Source: Cunninghamia lanceolata | Taxonomy: Eukaryota; Streptophyta; Pinopsida; Cupressales; Cupressaceae | Assembly: GCA_027924645.1 (NCBI GenBank) | Contig: BSBN01000233.1 | Coordinates: 5,474,501 to 5,538,500, forward strand | DNA: 64,000 nt | Direction: 5' to 3' | Shown: piece by piece, positions 1 through 12,464 of the stretch | Numbering within the stretch: position 1 is the stretch's first letter | How the letters are laid out: each line of letters starts with the position of its first letter | The notes under the pieces: generated by a model | Seen by the model: the letters and a program-made list of their open reading frames with translations, nothing else | Told to the model about the DNA's origin: nothing | Database searches by the model: none | Made by a program: the position numbers and the translations under genes

Positions 1-401
1 AGCCTGCATGTTGCTGGCCAATCTCTATTTGAATTCTATGATATATTTTGAATGATTGAATTTGTATTTGCTTTATTTCTTTGAGTTGTTTCCATTGTGT
101 TTACTCTTGCTGCATGGTCTAGATAGTTTATTCTGTGAGCCCTCCTACCATGACTGCACCAAAATGATAGTTTGTTATAAGAAACATGTATATCATTTTG
201 TTTGACATTATATGTTCACTATTTATGGGATTTTAAGATGTGAAGGTGCCTTATGTTAATATGTCATTTAATGTTAAATGTTACCATTATATGCTAAACT
301 TATCTTGACATAGAGTTAAAATGGTATAATTAAATGTTTATGATCCTTAATGTAGTATTAAGTTGATATATATTATATGGTTATTTTGGAGTGATGTTAC
401 A
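1..401 (+). repeat. Element A 5' LTR, 3' portion
   Basis: The sequence ends in ...GATGTTACA at 401 and is followed after two bases by a primer-binding site, so it is the last 401 bp of a 5' LTR. The LTR start lies before the window. The stretch is AT-rich and has no credible ORF. The matching 3' LTR is not in the window, so the inner limits (R, U5) cannot be placed. Confidence 0.75.
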
Positions 402-403
402 TG

Positions 404-415
404 TGGTATCAGAGC
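404..415 (+). other. Element A primer-binding site (initiator tRNA-Met type)
   Basis: TGGTATCAGAGC is the exact plant initiator-Met primer site used by many Ty1/copia and Ty3/gypsy elements. It sits two bases after the CA end of the LTR and about 85 bp before the first gag ATG. Confidence 0.92.
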
Positions 416-500
416 TCTGGGTTAAGCTTTGGAGCCTTTTGTGTCTACTTGCTTCTAATGCAACTCATGAACTTTCAGGAATTGTCATTGAAAGAACATA

Positions 501-1568
501 ATGGAACCATCTTACAGTGTAAATTAGAATGAGCCCAAGGATAAGAGGGTTCAAGAAAATAAATTAGACCAAATTTTGGCTATGTTGGCAAACACTAGTG
601 CTAGAATGAATGCCCTAGAGTATGAAGTTAGGGCCATTAGGTCCATGCCCAATTAGGATGAACAACAGGAAACCTCAGTGAGTAGAGGGAACCAATCTGA
701 ATGGATCCAATATGAAACTGAATCCACACTAGGAAGCAAAAGGGCCAAAATTGAGATAGAATTGGCCAAGTATTTAAAGAAAATCTCACTACCCAAATTT
801 GATGGCAAAGCTATAGGGGATGATGCTGAAGCATGGATAGTGGAAATGGAAAGGTATTTTGAACTGCGTAATCTCTCCAAGGAAACTAAAGTAGTTTGGG
901 CATCCTTTCAGTTAAAAGGGGAAGCCACCACCTGGTGGGATAATGTTAAGATGAAGAAACATATTTCATTTGAGAATTTGACATGGGATATTTTCCTATC
1001 CCTATTCTGGAAGTGATAACTTCCACAACACTACTTTGACAAAAAGATGAATGAGTTCTAAAATCTGAGACAAGGAGATCTTTTGGTAACTCAATATTGG
1101 GAGAAGTTTATTCAACTTCTGATATATGTTCCCCTTTACCAAAAAGATGAACACTTCCATGTAAGGAAATTTATTTTGGGGTTAAAACCCCAAATTGGCT
1201 TAGAGGTGGATCTCCATGATCCATAGTCCATGGAAGAAGCCTTTGAAAAGGCAATAAAACAAGAGCAAAAACTTCAGAGTATTGCAAAATAAAAAAGAAA
1301 GAACAAAGAGAAAGGTAAGAACTATCAGAATCAGCCACCTGTGAATTTTCCCAAACAAAAGAATAAAAAGGGCAATCAATTTGGGGACAAGAAAAATAAG
1401 AATGAGTTTACAAAAGGGGGTGAGAAAAGTAAACCATATGCCAAACCCAAAACTTTTAGTGAAGAGGCAAATGATATTAGTGACAAAGGAAAATTTTTAG
1501 GACCTAGAGGACCAAGAGGTGGATGTTTTAACCATGGGGGTAAGAACTATGCTAATAAATGCCCTTAG
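501..1568 (+). pseudogene. Element A gag (capsid/nucleocapsid), decayed
   Basis: One frame runs from ATG at 501 with only nonsense breaks (for example TAG at 525 and 654, TGA after 1013, TAG at 1222). The part around 780-1015 has the retrotransposon gag signature: acidic KFDGKA..D..AEAWI, then a helix ending in GEATTWWDNVK. The tail from 1290 is Lys/Asn-rich and ends in a degenerate zinc knuckle (CFNHGGKNYANKC): the second Cys is His and the knuckle His is Tyr, so the CCHC site is probably not functional. Gag would form the cytoplasmic particle that packages the RNA. The start at 501 is chosen because it is the first ATG after the primer site and is in frame with the gag core. Confidence 0.85.
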
Positions 1569-2087
1569 AGGATAGTTCAAAAGGTAGAAGGGAATCGACA
1601 AAAACAACCCTTCCAACACTGCATCCATGCGGTAGTACATAATAGATAAATGGATTATCAAGCCACTCCTATTGAGTTGATAGGTATTATTTATGGCCTT
1701 TCAGTTAATGTGCTTATAGATACTGGTGCTACTAAATGTTTCATTGATCCTAGACTAGTAGAAAGATTGCCTAGGAAGGCTAGTTTCATGGCCAACTCCT
1801 AGATAGTGATGTATGGTAACCGAGATGAGAGAAAGGTAGACCAGTGTCTAGCCTATAGTGAATTGACATTGCCAAGTTTTGTAACTCAAGTTAACCTATA
1901 TGTGGCTCCTCTGGGATCATATGATGTGATCTTAGGAATAAATTGGTTAACTCAACACAAAGCCATAATAAATTCTTTGAGAAGGCAATAACCTGTAGAG
2001 AGAATTCTAGGAACCCAACCAAAGTGTGTGGCATTCAAAGGGGAATAAGCCTTAGACATATTTCTAACATGCAAATAAAGAGAGCTC
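1569..2087 (+). pseudogene. Element A aspartic protease, decayed and cut by solo LTR F
   Basis: The same frame as gag continues. The active-site triad is seen as LIDTGATKCFID near 1714-1750, and the second conserved strand as YDVILGINWL near 1920-1950, both usual for Ty3/gypsy protease. Three stops (about 1989, 2046 and 2077) are all TAA where CAA (Gln) is expected. A small frameshift near the end is implied, because the text after solo LTR F resumes in another frame. The domain is interrupted at 2087/2088 by F with a 5-bp duplication, and A's coding text resumes at 4594. Confidence 0.85.
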
Positions 2088-4593
2088 TGTTGGTGCCTGC
2101 ACCTACATTTAAGGTTTTGAACTAAACTTCCACAAGCATTTTCATTATAAAACCTTCAAATTTTTTTGAGTCTGTCGGTCTTCACTCTTTCATGCATGTA
2201 TCTTTGTATATGCATTGTTGTTTGTATGAACATTTGAATGTGCAAGCACGAATGTAGATTGGTGGGCCCAAAATACGTCAAATTCGCTTCAGAAAATTGA
2301 GAAAATAGTTGTATGCATCTTTGTATGCATATCAGGTTGTATATGGCATATTCTGGGTTTGATTTTGCGGTTGTATCGAAGGGAATTGCATGTATATTTG
2401 TGTTGTATATTTGATATACAATGGATAGATACAATGGTGATATGCAAAGGAATGTACATCGCAAAGATGCAAAGGTAGAATGTACATCACAAAGATACAA
2501 GGGCAGTATGCTAAGGCGGACATACAAAGGTTTTATCAGTGTGACACAGTGCATCGGTGGCCCAATTCATGTTCCTGCCGATAGGCCGATGAATTTACAA
2601 GTCACACATGCAAGCAAGAGATACAAAGCCTCAGGCCCACCGGTTGTATGTTCGCATTGTATGTTTGCATATACAAGGGTCATATACAAAAGTAACATGC
2701 AAAGGTCAGACGCATGTTTGCAATGTACAAGTGTGGTTGTATATAGTTTTGCTTGTATGTCCGCATTGTACATGCGATATACAAAGCCGATATGCAAAGA
2801 GAAAACATACAACCCGGACGCGAAAGGAAAATATGTTTTGGCGGATAAGTGGTTGGGGTCCATGGGTTGTATATAGCGCATTGTATATGCGATATACAAC
2901 GTGAGATACAAAAGATGAGATACAAGCTAGATTTCAGAGGTTTTTCCAATCTGATTGATAAATGAGCTGGAATTTGCACTGTATGTATATTGCATTTGTA
3001 TATGCGATATACAAGGTATTATACAAGGGGAAGGTACAAGGTGGGACCCGATGGAAATTTTAAAATGTTTTATAATGATTTGGGGTCCGCACCTTGTATG
3101 TTGGTGATTGTATGTATATGAAATCTCGTATATGCAAAGATTTGAATTGCAAGCAGTTGTATGTATATGCTTTTGCATATACAAAGGCGAAAAAGGTAAA
3201 ATGGAAGAGGGAAAAGTTAGCGATGGAAAAAGGCTGCCTGCATGGCGCAACCTCATTGGCTAATGACTTTTCAGCAGGATTTGGAGCTGCAGATCTCGGC
3301 GGGAAGAAGGAAATCGATAGCCATCATTCAAACTTTCAAGACAGGAGAAACTTTTGTGTTTGCCACATCATTTCAGGCAGGAATAAGCTTTAGAAGCACA
3401 CGAACCATTGCTACTTCCAGGCTGTGGGTAGGTTGGCCATTAATGGCAAAGTTGCAGGGGTATGGGACTTGATTGATAGGAGAGCTACTTTCTTCATGAG
3501 GAAAATCTTCAGATGGCGGCACACTTCCCAAATTCACCTGCTCCCTTCTTCTTCTGCCTGGAGCATTGAATGTTTTGGGTGCCATTCTGATGGTACATTG
3601 TATCTAGCAGAATTTTGGGTTGACCCTATACTTGATTGCTGAGTACACATTCTTGCTATATAGCGAACTATGTTACTCATTTTTGTGGTTTTTGAAGACT
3701 TGGGCAAATTTTATTTGGAGAAATAACAAAGAACAAAGCATTTCTTAGCTGTTCTGTCTCTTTTTGTGAGTTTATGAGTTGCATTTGAATGCACCTTGCA
3801 CATATGTTCAGTTTCATGTTGTGTTTATATGAAAAATGCATTGTTGCATGTGTTTAGTTGTTTGTCTCCATTTACTGTATGCATTGCTTCTTCTGAATCT
3901 AGTTGCTAAGGGTTCCTTAGATTCTAGGATACAGATTTGCTGTATTGCATGCTTGATCTCTAACTTCCATTCAAGGAGTGGATTAAACTATTTTAGGTTA
4001 AGTATGAAGAAGAATGTATGTTAGCTAGGATATGTGTAAGTAGAGGCAGCTAAATACTCTGTCTTGGGTGGTGTTTGTAAGGCAAGCACCAATCTAACCC
4101 CTTGAAACTTGAATTTTGTTGAGTTTGTGCAAATCATTCACATGTATACGTCTAGTTGACTCCTTGCCCTGAGATAGGCACCGGTCTGTCCTTGTGTAGT
4201 AGTTATGATCCAAAACCCCTTGTCTTGCATCCAAAACATAAAAACAAATCCTTTCAAAGCTTCAATCTATTAGTTTGTAGGAGTAGAAGTAGGACCCCTA
4301 CATACTCTCATACTCGACCAGTTAGATATGTCCAAGAACATTGCCAGCCTTGTGATTTATCATGCAAATCTTGGTCCAAACATGAGAGTATTCTGCCTGT
4401 TCTGAAAAGCTAAATCTTTCTATCATTGGGCGAGTCAAGGTTAAATATTTAGCTATAGGGATACCCCCCTTGGTGTGGCAAAACCAGAAGTGAAGGGGAG
4501 GTAGCTCATGCAACCTCCTGTATTTGTTGGCCGAATCTGCCTGTGCATTGGAATTGGCAAACCCTCTGCTGATTTGGAGAGAAAGAACCAACA
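2088..4593 (+). mobile_element. Solo LTR F (2506 bp) inside element A
   Basis: The segment begins TGTTGGTGCC and ends GAACCAACA, giving the TG..CA ends and a 7-bp terminal inverted repeat (TGTTGGT/ACCAACA). It is flanked by AGCTC at 2083-2087 and at 4594-4598, the 5-bp duplication typical of LTR elements. Removing it and one AGCTC copy rejoins A's protease-RT linker. I find no second copy of its ends inside, no primer site and no coding domain, so it is read as a solo LTR rather than a full element. Orientation is uncertain; + is chosen because the motif array lies near this end, as in H, and a TATA-like CTATATAG at about 3656 lies beyond it. Short ORFs inside are not supported. Confidence 0.85.
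2170..3190 (+). repeat. Array of TTGTAT/ATACAA half-sites in solo LTR F
   Basis: By hand I count about 31 occurrences of TTGTAT or ATACAA in about 1 kb, against about one expected. Many are arranged as near palindromes such as TTGTATATGCGATATACAA (2881-2899) with 4 to 6 bp between the half-sites, and half-sites are often followed by AGG or AAGG. Spacing is irregular and the text between sites is not repeated, so this is a motif cluster and not a tandem repeat. It occupies the first half of the LTR, upstream of the TATA-like site, so in U3 if the orientation is right. A role as protein-binding sites is inference. Confidence 0.8.
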
Positions 4594-5560
4594 AGCTCAA
4601 AGGAAGGGATGCACTCTATATGCTATTCACATAGAGGATTTGGGAGAAGATAAATAAACCTCCATTGATGATTTTCCAATGCTCCAAGAATTTTGAGATG
4701 TGTTTCTAGAAGAGTTACCTGGATTACCACTGAGGAGGGAATTTGACTTCTCCATTGACCTTCTACCTAATATTGAACCAAAATCAAAAGCACCCTATAA
4801 AATGACCACTTACGAATTGTATGAGATGAAGGTTCAATTGTAGGAGTTTCTTGATAAGGGTTTGTTTCGATCAAGTGTATCACCTTGGGGAACACCTGTA
4901 CTCTTTGTGAAGAAGGATGGTACCCTTTGAATGTGCATTGACTATAGAATGATCAATAAGGTGACTATTAGAAATAGGTACCCTTTACTAAGAATTAGTG
5001 AACTCTTTCATCAAATGAGAGGTGCAACCATGTTCTCAAAAATTGATTTAAGATTAGGATACCATCAACTAAGAATCAAGGAAGAAGAAATACACAAAAC
5101 TACTTTTAGGACTTGTTATGGACATTACGAGTTTACAGTTCTTCCATTTGGCCTTACCAATGCATCTACAACCTTTATGAATTTAATGAACAACATTTTA
5201 AGAGATTGCTTAGATGATTTTGTTATAGTAGTCATTGATGATATCCTCATCTACTCCAAGAATGAGGAACATGAACAACATTTGAGAATAGTGCTCCAAC
5301 ATTTATGGAAATATCTTTTATTTGGGAAATTGTCTAAGTGCTCCTTCTACTAGAAGAAAGTACATTACTTGGGTCACATCATTTTAGCAAAATGAATATC
5401 AGTCAACCTAGCTAAGATCAAAGCCATAATAGAATGGCCAATTCCCTCATACATTTAGGAAGTCCGTAGCTTTATGGGCTCAGCAAGATATTATAGAGGA
5501 TTTGTTGAAGGGTTTTCTAAAATAGAAAATCCTATCACTACCCTTCAGAAAAAGAGGAAG
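4594..5560 (+). pseudogene. Element A reverse transcriptase, decayed
   Basis: After solo LTR F the polyprotein resumes with the linker that precedes RT (FPMLQEF.DVF.EELPGLPLRREFDF) and then the RT fingers and palm: [60 protein letters not shown] and the catalytic IDDILIYS at about 5235. Both catalytic Asp residues of the DD pair remain. Stops at about 4699, 4843, 4930, 5353 and 5397 fall mainly at expected Gln codons. The frame is otherwise continuous with the RNase H downstream. RT copies the element RNA into DNA in the particle. Confidence 0.9.
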
Positions 5561-6010
5561 AAGTTTGAGTGATCAGACAAATGTGAACAAGCCTTTTAAG
5601 TTTTGAAACATAAACTCACCACCACTACTATTCTCATTGTACCAAATCTGAATGGGAGATTTTCAGTTATAACAGATGCATCAGGAGATGGTTTACACCA
5701 GGTTCTTATGAAAAATGGCCAAGTTGTGGCATATAAATCCAAGAATTTGAAGTCTTATGAGGTTAATTATGCACCTCACGATATAGAATTGGCTGCGATA
5801 GTGCATGCTCTACAGATGTGGAGGCACTATCTAATTGGTAAACCTTTTGAGTTAAAGATTGACCACTTAGGTCTTAAGTACATTTTCACTCAACCAAATT
5901 TAATTTCCCATCAAAGAAGATGGATTGAATTTCTAAGTGAGTATGACTTTGATATTGATTATATCAAAGGAAAAGAGAATAGAGTAGTTGATGCTTTAAG
6001 CCAAAGATGA
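5561..6010 (+). pseudogene. Element A RNase H, largely open
   Basis: The gypsy RNase H core is open over 135 residues: VITDASGDGLHQVL (catalytic Asp), DIELAAIVHALQMWRHYL (catalytic Glu), KIDHLGLKYIF (Asp) and the end motif VVDALSQR (Asp). The four acidic positions are kept. It would degrade the RNA strand of the RNA-DNA hybrid. The same frame as RT is used, with a stop at 5598 upstream and one at 6008 downstream. Confidence 0.9.
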
Positions 6011-6388
6011 CACATTATGGAAATTGCAACTTTTCGCTCTACCTTTAGAGAGCAAGTGATAGAACAAATCTAGAATGATGAGTTGTGCATAAAGGTTAGA
6101 TCATCTTTAAAAGAAGATACATCTAACCATTAGTTTGAAAGATATAAGCTCGAGCAAGATGGTTTGCTTAGGTTTCATAATAGGATGTATATACTAAGAC
6201 TTGGTGAGTTGAGATCTAAAATTCTTGAGGAAGCTCATAATGCTCCTTATTCAGGTCATCCTAGAGTAACAAAAAATGTAGTTGAATTAAAACCATTATA
6301 CTTCTAGCATGGTATGAAAAGAGAAGTGATTGAGTATGTGGCTAGATGCTTGGAATGCTAGTGGGTAAAGGTTGAGCATGTTCACTGG
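6011..6388 (+). pseudogene. Element A integrase, N-terminal fragment cut by element B
   Basis: The linker after RNase H leads into the zinc-binding domain: EEAHNAPYSGHP (the two His), YF.HGMKREVIEYVARCLEC (the two Cys). Stops at 6073, 6133, 6307 and 6360 are at expected Gln positions. The coding text stops abruptly at 6388, where the LTR of element B starts, so the catalytic core is outside the window. Confidence 0.85.
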
Positions 6389-7230
6389 TGCAGTCACAGT
6401 TAGGAGGGTCCACAAAGTGAACAATCCAGACCGTGTAGCAAGAGTAAACACAATAGAAGAAACTTAATTGTAGAATGCAAATGCAGATTTAGATGTTTAG
6501 TATATCAAGGATTCAAAATGCTTACGTGCTAACAACATGCAGGCTTACAACTTAGGGCTCATAGGCCTGATTCTCCAGTTACAATAGATGCACAAGATAT
6601 GACTTTGAAGTGCCTTATAGAACAAAATCCTAAGACTAAAACTTTGTATTATGATTCACTATTTTCCTATGCATCTATTACATGATTATATATCATCTTC
6701 AAATCACAAGAATCCTCTGTGTCAGCCAATGAAGAAGTTACAGTCCTTAATGAAGGTGTAACATGTGTACATAGATAGGTCAGCCTTAAGCAACTTGTGC
6801 TCCTCTGCAAGTGAATGAAACAAGGTGCGGATCACAAGGAAGGTCGGCCACATCCCAAATTATTTTGAATGATGTGTCATTTAGCTCTGTAAGTTATGGA
6901 AGTGCTCCACAAGTCTTCTCCTTTACCTAGTTGTCTAAAACTGTCTGAATGCTCTGTTATGAGAAAATAATCGTTCTTCTAATAGAGATAACTTTCTGAT
7001 AACTGATCCAAATGATCTAAATTTTGGATATGATGTGCATGAAGATGTCTAGATGCTAAGTCCTGCTCTACAAGGTCTGGAATGGAACTGTAGTAGAATG
7101 CATACCAAAATATAGAAACTACTATTGACTAAACTGACTGTACTGAACTAGAAAATGAAAGAAAGACAAAATAAATGCAAATATTTTTTGGTTGATGCAA
7201 GATTGCTCTTGAACTAGGGCTTCTCCTACA
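6389..7230 (-). repeat. Element B 3' LTR
   Basis: The segment starts TGCAGTCACAGTTAGG and ends CTCCTACA on the plus strand (842 bp). Its first 540 bp match 25860-26411, sharing among others GGAGGGTCCACAAAGTGAA and GTTTAGTATATCAAGGATT. The chromodomain stop codon lies 35 bp further right, as expected for the 3' LTR of a minus-strand element. No clear purine tract is visible next to it. Confidence 0.85.
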
Positions 7231-7264
7231 TCAGATATCTGAGGTTGTTGAAAAAGTGAGTCCC

Positions 7265-8340
7265 TCACTTTGCTGGGGCTAGAGGAAAACCAAGACGGTC
7301 CACCTCAGGTTGAGAAATCCAAGATGAATCTTCTTCCAATTTGCCTTTCCACTTCACAAGATATTCTTTGTATTGCTTTCCTCTGGTGCTGCATCCAACT
7401 GTACTGTTCAAGATGTCTTCAATCTTCTCTGGTACTTGTTGTGGTAACTGCTTCTTCAAATGATCTTTAATCCTGTCACTGAACTCTCCTTCATGATACT
7501 GATATAGGTCTGCAATGTTGAAAATAGGTGATATACCCAATTTCTCTGATAGCTCCACTTCATATGCATTTCCTGAATCAAACTTTCTGAGTATCCTACA
7601 CGGTCCAAACTTCTTCATCTTCAACTTGTTATATGTCGCTACTAGAAATCTTTCTTTTCTCAAATATACCATTACCTCATCTCCCACTAAAAATTGTTTG
7701 TCTTCTCTTCTCATCTACTTTCTCCTTATACTTATTGTTCATCTCCTCCAAATGTTTCTTAACCTGATTATGTATTGTATCCACATGTCCTACAAATTCT
7801 TTTGCTTCTACACTCCTCTTATTCTCCATACTGATATCTCTCAACTCTGCTTCTCCTCTAGAGTTAGTTCCTATCACAATCTCAAATGGTGTTTTCCCTA
7901 TGCTCCTATTCACTGAATTATTGTATGCAAACTCTTCTTGTGATAGATTTAGATCCCAACTTCCTGCCTTATCTCCTACCAAACATCTCAACAAATTCCC
8001 TAAACTCTTGTTCACCACTTCTATCTATCCATTAGTCTGTGGATGAAATGTTGAACTAAACTTCAAATCTGTCTTCATCTTCTTCCAAAGTATCCTTCAA
8101 AAGTATCCAATGAATCTTGTGTCTCTATCTGAAACTATACTCTTAGGTAATCCATGCAATCTCACAATCTCCTTGAAAAATAGGTTAGCCTCATGAATTG
8201 CATCACTTATTTTCTTACAAGGTATGAAATGTGCCACTTTGAAAATCTATCCACCACTACAAATATAGAATCATGTCCTCTCCGTGTCTTCAGCAATCCT
8301 AATATGAAATCCATACTTATGTCTTCCTAAGGTCTCTCTG
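7265..8340 (-). pseudogene. Element B integrase catalytic core, C-terminal domain and chromodomain
   Basis: Read on the minus strand from 8340: the first catalytic Asp in ISMDFILGL, the second in [10 protein letters not shown] near 8120, and the Glu in IEVVNKSLGN near 8015, so the D,D-35-E triad is still visible. Then follow the GPY/F-type C-terminal part ([10 protein letters not shown]) and, in the last 45 residues (about 7400-7265), a chromodomain with [17 protein letters not shown]. The chromodomain would direct integration to methylated histone marks. The core is cut from its zinc-binding part by element C at 8340/8341, and there are stops and a frameshift near 7700 and 8020. Confidence 0.88.
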
Positions 8341-11300
8341 TGTCATGCCCACATTTCCCATGCGGTCACGACACACAACACATGTGTGATGTCCACATTT
8401 GACATGTGGCCATGACAAGAAAAATGAAAAACTTTTCTACCTATCCCTAGGAACCCCCTCGCACGTGTTTACATGCTTAGTGGTAATACACATGAGGTGT
8501 AAACATGTCAAACATAATTCGGGGAAATGCATTATCCTACACTGTCCCCTGTGAGATGAAAGCTATCTAGGGGGTATGAGACTCGAAGCGTGCCGCTTTT
8601 AGGGTTAGAACAATTTTAATCCGAACCCTAAGTTTCCTAGGTTAGAAGGTGATTTTGTCAGATTCGAAACCAACTTCTAAATCTAATACAAAGGTGAAAA
8701 TTGAAAAATTATAATATGGAAATAAATGGCATGATGGACGCATGATAAAATGGAGCGATAAAAATAAGGTCAATAAAATGACATAAAAATAAAACCCTAA
8801 AATCTAGGAAAAATTCGACAGCATAACGCATTTTTGATAAATGAAATAAATATTTAAAAATAGAAAGAATTCAAGGAAGAAATCAATCCAAAAAATTAAA
8901 ACAAATAAACGTAAAGAAAAATTAATAAATTTCCAAAGTCAAGTAATTTGACCAATCAACAAATTTATTAATTTTTGAAAATAAGTAAATGACCAATTAA
9001 ACATGATACTTAAGTCCATTAATAAATACAATCTGACAATTACATTTATTAAATGACTTAAGTTAAAATAATTAAATGGAGGATAAATTAGAATATCGCC
9101 CAAGAATAAAGTTGATTAAAATAAAATTAAATCCATTTAAAGGTTTCCCCACCGCAATTATTTAAAATGCACTAAGGCAATAAAATAAAAACTCCCAATT
9201 AAATAAATAATTCACTAAGGGATAGAGCATCCCATCAAAATAAAACAACCCACCCCACAAAATAAATTACACAAGAAAAATAAAAATCCAACCGCAAAAT
9301 TAAAATTAGACAAGTAAAGGGAAGCACAAGAAGTCAATAATTTAAAAAGGGGTTTAAAATCAAAAGTGGAGGGAACTTGGATTCCCGTGCACATGTGAGG
9401 AAAATATAATGGAGTAAATTAAAATAAAAACTCCTAATTTCCTACACAACCTCCAAGTTAGCCCTAACTCTATATTAAAATATTCTCTCAAATGGAAGCC
9501 CTAATCTATTATTTTATTCTTTTCTTTTTTTGACAAAAGCCTAACTTGTTCTTTTGTTTTCCTTTTCTCTTGTTTGTCTTGTTTCCTCCATTTTTTTGTT
9601 TTCCCATTTGTTTTGTGCAGGTCAGGGTTTGAAGAAGAAGTGGTAGCCATGATAATAGTTTTCTACTACATCTCACGGAGGTATACACATGAATATGCAA
9701 TAGGGTATATTTTTTTGGATATATATATATATGCTGTCAGTAAAAACTGAAGTATACATTTATTTTTATTACAAAGAAGAAGGATATATATATAGTTATA
9801 TATATATTGGTTTATATTAAATGAATATGCATCAAGGATTTCAGATCAAAGAGGCATAGATGGCCGGAGGGGTGACGGGGGTTTAGTGTTGTTGCCGCCG
9901 CCGTTGACAACTACGGAATGGAGGTCTATAGGGGGTATATGGTGTGGGGAGGGGGCCAAGCCCCCACCCACACCCACGTTTAATGGAAAGATGTGTGGGC
10001 GGCGGTGAGACTACTGTCCACCACAGTATTTTCTATTCTTTTTTTTTTTTTAAACTTGACTCTGAATACAGTCCGTCCACATTACAAATCGTTCTCTCTC
10101 TATATTTTTTTCTTTTTAATAGTTGATCTTAGTTTATTAATATCTTTATATATATATCTGGTTATGACATTCTATTGTGTGTTTTGTGTATATATATGTA
10201 CATATAATATATTATATACATATATATATATATATATATATGTATATAAGTATTATATGAATATATATACATATTCTGATTAAAAAGAAAAGAATATATT
10301 ATATATTTAATGTTACTATTTTTTTAATATATATATATATACACACACACAGTGACATGCATATCTCTTTTTTTTAAAAACAGTAGCATCATATATACAT
10401 ATTTATATTTATAAATATATCTATAAATATATATGTGTGTATATATATGTGTGTGTATATATATATTTTCACAGTTACATGCATAAGTCCTTTTTAAAAA
10501 AAAAATAGTAACATTAAATATATAATATATTCTTTTCTTTTTAATTAGAATATGTATATATATTCATATAATACTTATATACATATATATATGTATATAA
10601 TATATTATATGTACATATATATACACAAAACACACAATAGAACGTCATAACCAGATCTATGACTTATAACAACCATTTGGATATGTAAAAATTAAATAAA
10701 CAGATTTACTAATCTCCCTTTTTTTTGACAGTAACTAAAATGATTAGTAATATTATTTTTCTTTAAATAGCAAGCATAAATATAACAGATTCTTTACTTC
10801 TATTCTCTTCATATTATGAATATGCAATAAGATTTTACCAACATTATCCCCTTTCTTTTCTTTAAGTTTAAATACAACATACTACAAAATCAACTATAAC
10901 ACTTAATATAAAACAACAGTATATTTTATTTCTGCCCAAACTTTCAACAAAACATATATGCACAAACAGTCATGTAACAGACATACATTTTCCTTGAAAT
11001 ATATAACAACAATTTTATATGATCTTTGGTATCTTTCCATATACACATGAGCACAACAACATAACATAATGAACCTACATTTGAATATACAATAAAGAGT
11101 ATCTCACATACAAATTTCCTTTCACACCCAAACAATAAGGAGTACAAAATTTATAAATCCAACACTAAGGCCTCCAAGTCCATGTCTCACAATAGCCAAC
11201 AAAAATAATATTGTAAAAGTGGTGTAAATGAGCTTCTCCAAGCTCCTTTTCTCCCACTACAAACCTGCAAGAAGCCAAACAACAAAAAGGGGAACCAAGC

Positions 11301-12449
11301 CACTATGAAATGCCCTCCTCCCTACCGTAGACCTGCAAGTGGGTCACCCCTGAGCCGGGGAGGTAGGAATCACACAGTTGCACACACACACCACAACAAG
11401 CAACACAAAAACAACTCAGCAATAACCCAAGGATTAACACATAATAAAACTCATGAAAATAAGTTTGATGGGGGTAGGGAATGGACCCCTCTACTCAAGA
11501 GGCCACACCAAGATCTCAAAACACCATGTCTAAAGGCCTCAAGCCAAAACCTCCAAAGCACATATCTTCAAATAACTTAAAAATTCTCATGGCACTCTTG
11601 CCATCAAAATGATCTCAACACCAAGAAAAAGCCCTCAAGGCTATAAGTAGCTCAAATATGGGGGTGACCTTGAGGAGGTTCACTCTCCCCAGGGTTTAGA
11701 GTGACCAAAAGTGAGTTACCCCAAGGTTTAGTTAGTCAAAATTGACCCTAGACCCATGGATAACCACCTAGGGTAAGTTTTGGGACACTAAGGTTTACCT
11801 AGGGAGTCATAAATCCACTCTAAATGGCCCAAAAAAAAAAAAACAATACCAAGTGGTGTAAAACAATAAAAATTATACAACACATGATATAAATTAATTA
11901 AACAAAAGGGGGTACTAGCCCAAATAATAAAACCACAAGTACTTAAACAACATTTGAATCAAACGTGATCCTCATCTCTCTTGGGAATGGATCGGTTTCA
12001 TAGGGAATAACATATGTGTGAATACTACCTCTAATTTCCCATGGCCTGGGAATATACTCTGGCACATCTACATCAAGTGTCAATCATATCATGAGTAATC
12101 ATAGCCGAAGCAACTGGAATTAAATTCATGCCATTGAATACCACATTAATCATCTACAACATAATTCAAGATTAAACTGCATTTTCTATCTAATGTCACA
12201 TAATCATTATCACATAAAGAACTAGAAATCACATCAATAACATCATCTAATATATCTCACATGTCTAGTCTCAACATAGCATTAAAATATGATCGAATCG
12301 AATCACCATATGTCTAATCAATGTCAAATCAAAATCAGGAGATATAATCAAATCTGCATAATGGAACAGTAGTCTCTAAAAGTATGATAATGTCATCAAT
12401 TGAAATGTAAAACGATCAAAATAAGGAAGGAAAAATAATCAGCCTCACA
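8341..12449 (-). repeat. Element C 3' LTR (4109 bp)
   Basis: Plus-strand ends are TGTCATGCCC and AGCCTCACA; on the element's own strand it runs TGTGAGGC...GGCATGACA. It matches the right LTR over its length except for AT-rich repeats, an inverted duplication at 10157-10656, and a missing stretch of about 760 bp that the right LTR has at 20648-21411. The region 8700-9500 is very AT-rich with no ORF. A GC-rich patch at 9870-10010 is shared with both other copies. No coding function is seen in the 4 kb. Confidence 0.93.
10157..10656. repeat. Large inverted repeat in the element C 3' LTR
   Basis: The left arm from about 10157 (ATCTGGTTATGACATTCTAT) to about 10325 is repeated in reverse complement at about 10492-10656 (ending GTCATAACCAGAT). 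The arms are about 165 bp, AT-rich, and include the non-repetitive segments TTAATGTTACTATTTTTTTAA and its complement. The other LTR of C has only the right-arm sequence once in this order, so the left arm looks like an inverted duplication in this copy. Confidence 0.75.
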
Positions 12450-12461
12450 TCCTCCCCCCTA
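12450..12461 (-). other. Element C polypurine tract
   Basis: On the minus strand AGGGGGGAGGA lies directly before the LTR start TGTGAGG, the place where plus-strand DNA synthesis is primed. It follows the pol stop codon within a few bases. Confidence 0.9.
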
Positions 12462-12464
12462 AGA

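Larger units (their letters stand above)
1..6388 (+). mobile_element. Element A: Ty3/gypsy LTR retrotransposon, 5' part, outermost host of the nest
   Basis: The order seen is LTR end, primer site, gag, protease, RT, RNase H and integrase, all on the plus strand, which is the Ty3/gypsy order. The internal region is broken by solo LTR F at 2088-4593 and is cut at 6388 inside the integrase zinc-binding region by element B. The rest of A, including its 3' LTR, must lie beyond the right end of the window. Most interruptions of the frame are stop codons at expected Gln positions, so A is an old inactive copy. RT of the FIDD type and TDAS-type RNase H fit a chromovirus-like lineage, but the chromodomain end is not in the window. 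Confidence 0.9.

Noticed and set aside
2170..3190. CRISPR-like or satellite array
   Set aside because: Spacing is irregular, the repeated word is only 6-9 bp and occurs in both orientations; it is neither a CRISPR nor a tandem satellite.
2156..3642. Several open frames of 60-150 codons on both strands in solo LTR F
   Set aside because: They overlap on both strands, are rich in residues coded by TTGTAT/ATACAA words, and have no domain; they are by-products of the motif array.
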